A stretch of 64,000 nt of DNA from Galbibacter sp. BG1 (lineage in GTDB: Bacteria; Bacteroidota; Bacteroidia; Flavobacteriales; Flavobacteriaceae), in contig NZ_CP058364.1 of NCBI RefSeq assembly GCF_013391805.1, forward strand, positions 1-64,000, given 5' to 3'. The stretch's first letter is position 1. Each line of letters opens with the position of its first letter. The translations under genes and the position numbers were made by a program. Below the pieces are notes generated by a model. The model was not told the origin of the DNA. It did not search any database and worked only from the letters and a program-made list of their open reading frames with translations. Of this stretch, positions 18,985-31,900 are shown in pieces.

Positions 18985-19917
18985 TTAGAAAAAACGGGGT
19001 GATATAATTTTCTTTCTGTTGTTAAACAATTCAAAACGCAGAAATATCTCATGAGATCCTCCATTGTATTGAGACAGGGCGGTCGTTTCCCAATCGTATG
19101 CATACCCAACCATCCACCGGTCGTCTATTTGAAATCCAGTTAAAACGCTCATGGCCGCATCCCATCTGTAGGCAGCTCCCAAAGTAAAGCGATCGTAAAA
19201 CATAAAATTTGCTGAAAGGTCTATTTGAAGTGGTGCTCCACTAACCGCTTTCAACAAACCAGCTGGTTTAAATTTAATATCGTTGGATAGATTAAAAACA
19301 TACCCAGTGATAAAATAGAAATGCAACCGTTCTCCTGCCGTACTATTATTGGAATCATCAAAATGTTCGGTTTCTAAAATATTAGGTATGCTGGCACCTA
19401 CATAAAACCGTTCGGAATAATAGAATGCCCCTGCCCCTATTTGCGGAGCAAATTCATTATCGACATTGTATTGTGCTGAGGGATCTCCTCCGTTGGGTGA
19501 TCCTGTATTTACGCGACTGAAATCAATATCAAAAAAATTAAGACCTCCTTTAATCCCCAAAGAAAGTTTTCCGTTTTCAGAAACATTCATAATATAACTG
19601 AAAACAAAATCAATTTCTGTTTCATTTGCGATAAAAATACGATCGTTGGTAATGCTAAAGCCTAATCCTACCTTGTTTCCCACAGGACCATGCATGGCAA
19701 AATTCATAGTTTCAGGAGCTCCATTCAATCCAGTCCACTGATTCCTGTATAAGGCAATAGAACTAAAGACTTCCCGCGTACCCGCATAGGCAGGGTTAAA
19801 GGTCATGGTGTTGTACATATACTGGGTAAACTGAGAGTCCTGTTGACCATGCACGAAGAATGTCCCTGCCCAAAGCATAAGAATAATTGCCCCTATTTTA
19901 GAAATATTATTTTTCAT
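18985..19917 (-). CDS. sprF: PorP/SprF-family type IX secretion membrane protein
   Basis: This outer-membrane beta-barrel protein has 310 residues. I choose the ATG at 19917 (MKNNISKIGAIILMLW...) because GGGAGAAAG lies directly before it and it begins a clean signal peptide ending FFVHGQ; an in-frame ATG at 19932 adds five residues. The mature start DSQFTQYMYNTMTFNPAYAG is the family hallmark (QYM..p..iNPAYAG). SprF of Flavobacterium johnsoniae is needed for secretion of SprB, a giant adhesin with a type B sorting domain. Here the gene starts immediately after the giant gene, so it is most likely its dedicated export partner. Orthology to sprF itself, rather than to another PorP/SprF paralogue, is not certain. 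Confidence 0.9.
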   Translation of the reverse strand: MKNNISKIGAIILMLWAGTFFVHGQQDSQFTQYMYNTMTFNPAYAGTREVFSSIALYRNQWTGLNGAPETMNFAMHGPVGNKVGLGFSITNDRIFIANETEIDFVFSYIMNVSENGKLSLGIKGGLNFFDIDFSRVNTGSPNGGDPSAQYNVDNEFAPQIGAGAFYYSERFYVGASIPNILETEHFDDSNNSTAGERLHFYFITGYVFNLSNDIKFKPAGLLKAVSGAPLQIDLSANFMFYDRFTLGAAYRWDAAMSVLTGFQIDDRWMVGYAYDWETTALSQYNGGSHEIFLRFELFNNRKKIISPRFF

Positions 19918-19933
19918 CTTTCTCCCTCTCATG

Positions 19934-22900
19934 TTAATCGGTAATTACAAATATTGGTCCCGCTTTTTTAATGGTCACCCCATTATCGTTCACATAGGAT
20001 AACGCATAGTAGTACGTACCTGTAGGCAACTTTTTATTTCGCTGTATCGTTGCTCTTCCGTCGGAATAACCTCTGAATTTCTCTCCGGTGGTATTGTAAC
20101 CCTCGGTTCGGAACACCCTTATACCCCATCGATTATAAATTTCCAAAGTATTCTCTGGATAACAATCCAGACCATCGATGGTAAGTTCATCTGCTATCCC
20201 ATCTCCATCTGGGCTAATAATATCGTAAACTACAATTTGGCATTCTGTTTTTGGTATAATGTCAATACGAGTTGTATCGTCTGGATCGCCGTCATCATTT
20301 TGGTCTTCATCTACGGTATTTATAGGATCATCTGACAAATCACGGATGGTATTTCCATTAGGGTTTTTAGCAGTAACCACTGCCTGATTTTCTACAAATC
20401 CATTTAAGATATCTTGTTCAGTTAAGGTGTAGGTGGCAGAATAGTCGTTACTGTTTTCTTCCCCTACTGTTAAAACATCAATTGGTTGCCCGATTAATAC
20501 CACTCCCGGTAAGTCGTCGGATACGGTGATATCAAAAAGATCGACCTCTCCAGTATTTATAACGGTAAAGAAATAATTAAGAGTCTCCCCGGTTTCTGCC
20601 AGGCCATCATCATTTTCATCGTTAAATACAACTTCTTTAATTAAACTTATAGCTCCCCTGGCTTCAAAAACTACCTCAGTAGGATCGTCTTCTGCATTTC
20701 CATCGGTATCATCTCCATTGTCGGAACGGTCGGTTATAGTCTCGCCATTCGGATTTTCTGCTTCAGCCTCAACATAGTTGCTTATCGAATTGGAATTCAC
20801 ATCATTCTGACTAATGGTATAACTCGCCAAATAAGTGGCTACTTCACCTGGTTGTAAAACGCCTTCGGCTGAACCTAAACTTGCATTGCTAAACGTAATT
20901 GGAATTGTTAGCTCTAAAGGTTCTCCATTTCCATTTTGCATAACATCCGTAAATTGAAGTCCGCTTAACACCGTTTCTCCTGTATTTTCCACTGTAATAG
21001 TATAATCAAGAATATCCCCAGCACTTGTACTACCATCTCCATTATCTGTAAAAATAGCAGTTTTGGTTACTTCAATTTCGCTTAAGCTAGGAGTAGGTTC
21101 AGAGATACTAACCTCAGTAGCATCATCCTCGGTATTTCCATCGGTATCATCTCCATTATCAGAAACATCGGTAGTGTTATTTCCGTTGGTATCTGTCGCA
21201 TTTACGGTTACTGAATTCGATATAACCCCTGTTGTTGCATCTTCTTCGGTTATCTCATAACTAGCAGAATATGTTGCAATCTCTCCAATTTCTAAAATGC
21301 CTTCCGAAGAATTTAGGGTAGCACTTACAAATCTAGGTCCTGAGTTTAGCTGAAGCGAAACACCGTCGCCATTTACTATAGTATCTTCAAGCGATAAACC
21401 GCTAAGCTCCAATTGGCCAGTATTTTCTATTGTTATAGTATAATTTATAATATCTCCAACACTTGTCAATCCATCGCTATTCGTATCAGTTACACTTGCA
21501 AATTTGGTTGCTTCCACGGAAGCCGTTCCAAACGGAGGTACAATCGTTTCGGTTGGATCTTCAGGATCCCCGTCACCATCTTCGTCTTGGTTGGTTGGAT
21601 TGTTAGGATCATCGGAAGTATCGGTAACTATATTCCCCTCGGGATCCTCCCCTGTTGCAATAGCCGAATTGGTCACCAAACCTGCCAAGATATCTGCCTC
21701 TGTAATTGTATAAATTGCAGAGAAATTTGTACTATCTTCTTGTCCAGGCGCTAGAGTAATAGATCCTCCTGATACATTCACTAAAACATCGGAAATAGTT
21801 ATATCTTCAATGGTTGTATTTCCTGTATTGCGAATTATAAAGGTATAAGTTATTGTTTCTCCAATATCTGTAAATCCATTTCCATTGGCGTCGTTAAAAT
21901 CCCCTATTTTCTCTAAAGCTAGATTACTATCAGCACCGATAGGCGTTACCGTTGGGCCGTCCGGATCTGGGTCTGTTGGATCGTCGGTATCGGAAGTGTC
22001 CTCCACAGGGTCACCATCGGGATCGGTTCCAGTGGCAACCGCACTGTTGCTTACACTGCCCGAATCGATATCTGCTTGGGTAATTTGGTATGTGGCCGTG
22101 GCTGTTCCAACCGCACCGGCAGCCAAAGTGGTAGGATTGATGGCTAGGCCTGTTACGCCGATCGTTCCATCATCTATAACAATTCCGCTTACTGTCACAT
22201 TTCCGGTATTGGTAACTTCGAAAGTATATTCAATTATGTCCCCAACATCCATTCTTCCGTCACCGCCATCGTTGGTAATTGCCGTTTTAACAAATGTGAT
22301 TTCTGGGTCACTTGGCAATGGTGTTACCGTTGGGCCGTCTAGATCTGGGTCCGTTGGATCGTCGGTATCGGAGGTGTCTTCCACAGGGTCACCATCGGGA
22401 TCGGTACCAGCGGCAATCGCACTGTTACTTACACTGCCCGCATCGATATCCGCTTGGGTAATTTGGTATGTGGCCGTGGCTGTTCCAACCGCACCGGCAG
22501 CCAAAGTGGTAGGATTGATGGCTAGGCCTGTTACGCCGATCGTTACATCATCTATAACAATTCCGCTTACGGTCACATTTCCGGTATTGGTAACTTCAAA
22601 AGTATATTCAATTATGTCCCCAACATCCATTCTTCCGTCACCGCCATCGTTGGTAATTGCCGTTTTAATAAATGTGATTTCTGGGTCACTTGGCAATGGC
22701 GTAACTGTTGGGCCGTCTGGATCTGGGTCCGTTGGATCGTCGGTATCGGAAGTGTCTTCCACAGGGTCACCATCGGGATCGCTACCAGTGGCAATCGCAC
22801 TGTTGGTTACACTGCCCGCATCGATATCTGCTTGGGTAATTTGGTAAGTGGCCGTGGCTGTTCCAACCGCACCGGCAGCCAAAGTGGTAGGATTGATGGC

Positions 22901-25900
22901 TAGGCCTGTTACGCCGATCGTTACATCATCTATAACAATTCCGCTTACGGTAACATTTCCGGTATTGGTAACTTCAAAAGTATATTCAATTATGTCCCCA
23001 ACATCCATTCTTCCATCGCCGCCATCGTTGGTAATTGCCGTTTTAATAAATGTGATTTCTGGGTCACTTGGCAATAGTGTTACCGTTGGGCCGTCTGGAT
23101 CTGGGTCCGTCGGATCATCGGTATCGGAAGTGTCTTCCACGGGGTCGCCATCGGGATCGATACCAGTGGCAACCGCACTGTTGCTTACACTGCCCGAATC
23201 GATATCCGCTTGGGTAATCTGGTAAGTGGCCGTGGCTGTTCCTATGGCTCCCGGTATTAAGGTAGATGGTAGAATAGATAAATCATTTACTCCAATTTGT
23301 GAGTCGTTAATTGCGATGCCTTCAATAGTTACATTTCCTGTATTAGTAACTGTAAAAGTATAGGTTATAACATCTCCAACATCCATTCTTCCATCACCGC
23401 CATCATTGGTAATAGAAGATTTAATAAAAGTTACTTCTGGTTCACTCGGTAAAATCGTCACGGTTGGATCTTCAGGGTCACCATCGTTATTATCATCTAC
23501 TCCATTACCATCATCAGAGGTATCTGTAACCTCATCCCCATTAGGATCTTCCCCAGTAGCAACCGCTTCATTGGTTACACTACCCGTATTTAAATTTGCC
23601 TGTGTAATAGTGTAAATAGCAGTTGCCGTACCTACCTCACCCGATGCCAAGCTCGATGGAGCTATCGCTAAATTGATAACACCAATTTGCGGATCGCTAA
23701 TTGAAATAGCATCAATAGTAACATTTCCGGTATTGGTAACTTCAAAAGTATATTCAATTATGTCCCCAACATCCATTCTTCCGTCCCCGCCATCGTTTGT
23801 TATAGAGGTTTTAACAAACGTTATTTCGGGATTAATACAGAAATCTACAGAGGTTGCGGTATCGTTGTTTGTTGCCGTTCCAGAAATATCGTCTACAGAA
23901 TTCCCTTTCGGGGAAACTCCAGAAATGGCTGCACTGTTCGCAATACTACCTACATCCAAGTCTGTTTGCAAAATGGTATAATCAGCATTATAAATCCAAG
24001 TTTCCTCCACATCCAATAATAAATCGCCGTCGAGATCTCCAGAAACTAGATTTATTGATCCCAAGCCTGGTAAATTATCGGAGAGTGAAATTGTGGACAA
24101 AGACACATTTCCATCATTCGTTACCGTAAAAGTATATGTGATGGTTTCGCCAACATCTGTGCAGTTATCGGAATCTTCATCATTTTCCAAAGCAGTTTTC
24201 ACCAATTTAATGGAAGGATTTGCGATAATTGGAGTTTCTGTGGGATCGTTTCCTGGGTCACCATCTGGGTCGGTATCGGCAGGGTTTCCATCGTCTGAAA
24301 CATCTACTATTTCAATGTTGTTAGGACTTAAAACGGTTGCTGTAGCACTGTTTAATATTCCGCCGGCGTCCACATCGCTTTGCTGAATAATGTAGCTAGC
24401 GTTGTACACCGAACTTTCCGAAGGAGCAATAATGCCTTCCGAAGCATTCGTGGAAGCTCCTGCATTAAAGGTTGGAGAAGTATCCAATGTTAAAACATTT
24501 CCATTGAAATCTGTCAACACATCTTCCAATACTAAATTCCTTAACGTTACATTTCCTGTGTTCGTAATTGTTACGGTATAAAGAACCTCATCACCCACAT
24601 CAACGGTAGTATTGCCATCATTTTGATTGACAACTGCCTGTTTGATAACTTCCGCAGAAGGATCTTCTTCTATAAATAGGTTGGTTTTATCGTTGGTAGT
24701 ATTTCCATCGGTATCATCCCCATCATCAGAAACATCCGATACTTCCGTAGCTTGTAAGCTAGTTCCTACAGCCAATACGCTGTTGCTTACTCCACCTGCA
24801 TCGATATCGCTTTGGGTAAGTGTATAATTAACCGTATAAGTTGCTGTTTCCTGTATTTGTAAAATCCCCTCTAAACTGGATTGCGACGCACTTACAAACG
24901 TTACAGCCGGTAATGTCAATGATACTCCCCTTGCATTGGCAAATGTATCTTCTAGCGTTACTCCATTTAATGTGACATTCCCAGTATTGGTAACATTAAT
25001 GGTAAACGTAATTTCATCCCCAGCCATTGGATTTGTTATAGGCGTTAAAATTTTCTCCACTTCTATAGAAGGATCTTCCTCTACTATGGTTTCAGTTGTA
25101 TCATTTTCCGTATTGCCGTCGGCGTCATTCCCGTTATCGGAAACATCACTAACGGAAGTCCCTATCGGGCTTAAAGCTTCGGCTAAAACACTATTTTTAA
25201 CCCCACCCACATCAACGTCGTTTTGTGTTAAGGCATAACTGGCTGTAAAAGTTGAGATCCCATTAGGAAGTATCGTGGTTGCCGAACTGCCTGCGGTAGC
25301 ACTATTGAAGGTTGGGCCTGCATCTAAGGTTAAAATCTCATCGTTAACGTTTAGAAATGTGTCTGTTAAACTAACGGAATTCAACGTTACATTTCCTGTG
25401 TTCTCAACGGAAATTGTGTACGTAATTACGTCGCCGACATTAGTAGTTCCGCTTCCATCCGAATCTGCAACCGAAGCTGTTTTAACCACCTCGATATCCG
25501 GATTTTCAGGAATTTCAAAATCGGTTGAATCGTCTTCAGTATTTCCATCGGTATCAATACCATTGTCGGAAATATCAGAAACAATAGTGGTATCTGGAGC
25601 TGTTCCTGAGGCTTCTACACTGTTACTCACTCCGCCAGCATCAATCGCTTCTTGGGCAATAGTGTAATTGGCGGTGTAAACTGCTTTGTCCCCTGGTGGC
25701 AATGGATCAGTTTCCGAAGTAATATCGGATGAAGCAGCAACAAATGTAGGCGTATTAGTCAAAGTAAGTGGCTGGTTATTTCCATCTACAAAAGTGTCTA
25801 CCAAACTTAGACTATTCAATGTAACGTTTCCAGTATTGACTACCATAATAGTATAAGTAATAATATCATCGATTCCACCAGTAACACCATCGTTATTGGT

Positions 25901-28900
25901 GTCTGCAATTTGTTGTGTTTTGGTTACCTCGATATTTGGATCCTGAGTGAACGGTGTTACGGTTGGATTGTTACCAGGGTCATTAGGATCACCATCTGAG
26001 TTTTCTGTAACAGTTTCCCCGTCCGGATCCGATCCACTTACCAAAGCTGTATTAATAACTTCTCCAGAATCTACATCTGCCTGTGTTATAATATAGTTGG
26101 AGCTTGCCAGACCAATCTCTCCCGGACTTAAATTAGATGGATTTACCCCTAAGTTTGAAATCCCTAAGGTTGGATCATTGATAGTTAAAATTTCTACGGA
26201 TACGTTTCCAGTATTGGTTACCGTAAATGTATATTCAATTGCATCGCCAACGTCATCGATTCCATTTCCGTTAGTGTCTACTACCACTGAAGTTTTTATA
26301 AATTCAAGGGAAGGTACTTTTAATAATTCTTCGAAATGATCATCAGTGGCTGTTACAGTGTCATCATTCGGGTCTGTACCCTCCACCTCAGCTTCATTGG
26401 TTACGCCGCCAGCATCCATATCTGCTTGTGTGATGGTATAATTTACAGATAAAACTGTTTGCTGCGTCGGGGCTAACTCCGTATCTAAAAGGTTTAAATC
26501 TATTCCAACGGGCAAGAAATCATCTGTCAATTCAAGATTATCCACCGTTACATTTCCTATATTTTCTATGGTGAAGGTATAAGTTATTATGTCTCCGGAA
26601 TTCACTACACCATCTCCATTGTCATCGGAATATGAACCTATTTTATCCAAGGTTAATTCTGCTTCCTGTGAAAAGTTAACTAACGTACTATTGTTAGGTC
26701 CATCCAACGGATTACCATTATCTGAAAGATCTGTAACTTGATTATCGCTCGGATCGTCGGCAGTTACCGTTGCTTGATTTGTAAAGGAACCGTTATCTAT
26801 ATCCTGTTGTGTTATGGTATGAGCGAAAGATACATCTGCAAATGTTTCACTATCGCCAGGAGCTAAACCAGCAGGATTGGTTAATGGAACCACAAAATTG
26901 TTAATTCCTAAAGTGGGATCATTCAAAAAGATATTATCCAAAGTGAGCGCTCCGCTATTGATTATCGTAAACTCATAGGTAATTTCATCATTGGCGTCTA
27001 TTCTACCATCACCGCCATCATTAACCGTGGCTATTTTTACTAGCTCTATTTCTGCTTCGGAAGGAATTAGCGTAATGGTAGGATCATTTTCAGGATTGCC
27101 ATCAAAATTGGCATCGTTATTGGCATCACCGTCATCGGAAATATCACTTACCGAAACCCCATCAGGATCAGTTCCCGAAATAGTAGCTGTATTTTCAACC
27201 TGACCTAAATCTATATCATCTTGAGTTAGCGTATAAGCATAGGTTACATTAACTGAAACACCCGGAGCAAGACTATTTGGCGATACCACCAAACCTCCCG
27301 CAGAAGTCCCCAGTCCGACATCCACCAGTGTTAATCCGCTTACCGTTAAATTCCCAGTATTTTCGATATAAAAAGTATAATTGATAACATCCCCCAATTC
27401 GTAATTTCCGTCAGCAGGAAGATTTTGAGTTTCCAGGGGATCAGAGGTTTTTATCAAGGTTAACTCCGCAGACTTCGTTATTTGCGTTGTCGTTGGTGTA
27501 TCCGTTCCATTGGTAGGATTACCATCATCCGAATCGTCGGTCACTGTGGTTCCCTGCGCAGTTGTTCCTTCAGCAGTTGCACTATTAATTACCCCACCGG
27601 CATCAATTTCACTTTGTGTTAGTATAAAAGTGGCAAGATATGTGGCGGTTTCTCCTGGTAGCAATGTTCCCTCACTGCTATTTAAGGATGAATCATCAAA
27701 AGTCGGACCTGTTGTTAGAGCAAGTACAGCAGCGTCTAAATCTGTTAAAATATCTGTAAGGGTAATTCCAGTAAAAGTGACATTCCCCGTATTTTCTACC
27801 GTAATTTCATAATTAACTATATCCCCATCATTATCGGTATTGCTATTATCTTCATCTGAAATGATTCCGGTTTTAACTACTTCAATAGAAGGATTTTCGG
27901 TAATATTGAATTCCGTTGGATTGTCATTTCCATTCGCTGCTATTCCATCATCTGAAACATCCGTGACATTAGGTCCTGTTGGCGGTGAAGCCGTAACTAA
28001 GACGGTATTACTCACTCCTCCCGCATTTACCGCTGCCTGTGTAATCGTATAGTTCGCTGTATACGTTGCGATTTCCGTAGGCTGTAAATTTCCTGCCAAA
28101 CTTCCATTAGAACTATTTACAAAAGTTGGACCGCTATTCAGCGTAAGTGTATTGCCTAAAGCATCTGTAAAAGTATCGGTTAATACAATATTACTCAGAC
28201 TTACATTTCCTGTGTTTTCTACGGAAATGGTATACCTAATTAAATCGCCAACGTTGCCAGAAGTTCCATCTGAATTAGTATCGGCTACCGATTGCGTTTT
28301 TAACACTTCAATGGAAGGTTCTGCAGTTAACGGAGTAACTGTTGGATTATCACCTGGATCATTAGGGTCATCATCAGATTCATCGGTAACAGGATCTCCA
28401 TCGGGGTCGCTTCCAGTGGCTGTGGCAGTGTTAACCACTTCACCAGCATCTAAATCACTTTGGGTGATGGTATAATTGGCAGTTGCCACACCACTAGCAC
28501 CAGGCACTAATGTAGAAGGAGTAATCCCTAAATTGGTAATGCCGAGCGTTGCATCTGCAATACTTATAATTTCTACGGTAACATTCCCTACATTGGTTAC
28601 CGTAAAAGTGTATTCAATTACATCACCAATATCATCTACACCGCTCCCATTTAAGTCAATAACCTCGGAAGTTTTCACCAATTGAATTTCCGGTTCTTTC
28701 TCCAATTCTACAACAGTGGCTCCCGTACCATTGCTATTGTTTGATACAGCCGTAACATCATCGCCGTTGGGTTCTTGACCTATGGCTGTAGCTGTATTGG
28801 AAATACTTCCTGAATCCAAATCCGCTTGGGTAATGTTATACGAAACCGTTTGGCTACCTACAGCTCCAGGATTTAATGTTGCTGGCAATAGATTTATACC

Positions 28901-31900
28901 TGGTGCGGCAATACCTATTCTTGCATCTTGAATTACAAGTCCGGTAACAGTAACATTTCCAGTATTGGTAACCGTAAATTCATAATTTATTTGATCACCA
29001 ACATTTACAACTCCATCGTTGTTTGTGTCTTCATAAGTACCCTCTTTCAATAATGAAATTTCTCCTTCCTGATTAAACTCGGTTACAGTGGGTTCATCGG
29101 GACCGGAGGCTGGGTTATCATCCGAAGAAATATCAGAAACCTCTTGTCCGTCATCCACACGATCACCAAATACGGTAGCCGTATTACTCACCGAACCATT
29201 ATTTATATCTGCTTGGGTAATAACATAATCGGTGTTGGGTGCTGCACCCGACTGATTAGGCCCTAAGGAAGCTGGAGAAACAGCTACATCGGTTAAACCT
29301 AGAGGAACATCATCTAAAGTAATATTCTCCAACGTAATATTTCCAGTGTTGATTATCTCAAAACTATAGGTAATAGTTTCGTTTACGTCCGCTCGGTTAT
29401 TTCCGTTTTCATCATTAAATACGGCTGTTTTTATAAGTTCTATAGTAGCTTCCGTAGTTAAATTTGAAAAAGTTGGGTCATTTGTTCCGTCGATATCAGG
29501 ATCAAGGTCTGAATCTGCTGGATTTCCATCATCGGAAACATCAGAAACACTATCGCCATCAGGATCTGTTCCTTGAGAAGTTGCCGAATTCGTGATTTGC
29601 CCGGTATCCACATCACCTTGTGTTAGTGCGTATTGGGCAACAACCGTTGCCGTTTCGCCTGGCTCTAAAGAATTAGGAGTAACGGTTAAATCGGTTGTTC
29701 CTGGCAGGAAATTATCTGTTAAGGCAATTCCGTTTATGGTAACATTTCCTGTATTTTCAATCGAAAAATTATACGTTACAACATCACCTATATTATTATC
29801 GCCGCTGCCATCTGTATCTGCAATATTGGTTATTCTTTTTATCAATGTTAGCGCTGCATCTTTCGGAATTTCAGTTGTCGTTGGGTCTTCTCCAGTATCA
29901 CCAGTTCCGGTATCGCCATCATCAGAAATATCATCTACAACCGTTCCCGCTGGACTCGTTCCTTCTGCTAAAACAGAGTTTAGAACACCCCCAACATTGA
30001 TATCATCTTGCGTCAATGTATATGTAGCCGTGTATGTGGCAGTTTCACCAACTTGTAAATTCCCTGCAGAACTTCCTTCGGAAGCATTTACAAAAGTTGG
30101 TCCGCCATCCAAGGTTAATGCATTTCCGTCTGCATCCGTAAAAGTTTCAGTTAGACTCACTGAATTCAAGGTCACGTTCCCTGTGTTTTCAACCGTTATC
30201 GTGTACGTTATTAAATCACCAGCGTTGGTTGTTCCGCTATTATCTACGTCATTAATGGAAGCTGTTTTTATTGCCACTACGGAAGGTGTTTCCGTTATGG
30301 TAAAAACTGTTGGCGTATCTAAGGTGTCGCTTACCTCAACATTCTCTGGGTCTTCTCCAGTGGCCGTCACCTCATTGTTTAATCCGCCTCCGTCAATCGC
30401 AATTTGCTGAATAGTATAAGCTGCGGTATAGGTCGCTATTTCTGAAGGTTGCAAAACACCTTCCACATTATCGGATGAGGCACTTACAAAAGACGGACCA
30501 CTATCTAAATTTAAAATCGTACCATCTGCAGCTGTAAACGTATCGGCTACGGAAACATTCGTAAGCGTAACATTTCCCGTATTGGTAACCGTAATTGTAT
30601 AGGTAACTACGTCTGAAAGTCCTCCTGTAATTCCATCCCCATTAGAATCTACTATATTTTGAGTTTTAATTACTTCTATACTTGGTTCAATTGTGAGCGG
30701 GGTGACGGTAGGATCGTCTCCAGCACCCGTTCCGTTATCGGAAACATCGCTTATGCCCACTCCATCGGGGTCTAAACCATTAACGGTGGCTGTATTTGTA
30801 ATCCCTCCTGCGTTCACATCGGCCTGGGTTATGGTGTAATCACTTGTAACGCTTCCTGTTGCTCCGGGCGCTAAAGTTGCTGGTATTACGCCTAGATTCG
30901 TGATTCCTAAAGTTGGGTCGGTAATGCGTAGTGTGTTAACAGTTACATTTCCTGTATTTTCTACGGAAAATGTATAGGTGATAACATCGCCTGCATCGTT
31001 TGATCCGCTTCCATTGGTGTCTGCCACCACCGCCGTTTTTATAAGCTCGAGAATCGGATTCTTAGGTAAATCAATAATAGTTGCTCCCGTTCCTGTATCG
31101 TTATCGGAAGATGCTGTAACATCATCTCCTTCGGGATCTTGACCTGTTGCCAAGGCCGTATTGGTAACATTTCCATCGTTTACATCAGCTAAGGTGATGG
31201 TATAAACAACTACGGAAACAGCAGTTTCCGAAGGTGCCAAAGATGTAACTAATGTCGTTTCAGTGGCATCGGTGTAAATTGGTTCGTCGGTAATTCCAAT
31301 TCTGGCATCATCAATGGAAGTATTGTCAATGGTTACATTTCCTGTATTTTGAACCATAAATGTGTAGGTAATTATATCTCCCGCATTTACGAGTCCGTCG
31401 ACATTATCATCGCTATAAACCCCTTGTTTAATAAGCGATAATTCGGCATTTTGATCAAATTCAACAACCGTAGGATTATCTGGCCCGTTGGTTGGATTCC
31501 CATCATCGGATGTATCGGTAACATCTGTTCCGTCATCACTACGTTCCCCTGTTGCGGTTGCGGTATTCGAAAACAAACCTGCATCGATATCAGTTTGCTG
31601 AATACTATACGTTTGATCTGGAATAGTTCCCGAAACGCCTACAGGTAAATTCGCTGGAGTTGTTCCTTCCGCAGTAATTCCTAACACCGCATCATCAACA
31701 GTTACATTTTCAACTGCAATATTTCCGGTATTGGTCACCGTAAAGGAATAGGTAATTGTTTCCCCCTGTTGGGCAAATCCGTCACTATTCTCATCATTGA
31801 ATGTGCCTATTTTCACCAATTCAATTTCAGCAATTGTCGTTAAGTCTACAATAGTAGGATCGTTTTCAGGATCACCGTCGTTGTCATCATCAGCGACTTC

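Noticed and set aside
21885-23225. Long open frames (320 and 125 codons) on the plus strand within the giant gene
   Set aside because: They are antisense to the near-identical repeats; the skewed codon use of the Asp/Thr/Val-rich repeats removes stops on the opposite strand. They repeat with the same 378-bp period and have no independent coding signs. The same holds for the many other plus-strand frames between 21 and 40 kb.
21942-23450. CRISPR-like array
   Set aside because: The repeats are long (378 bp), contiguous, in frame and protein-coding, with no short repeat/spacer alternation.
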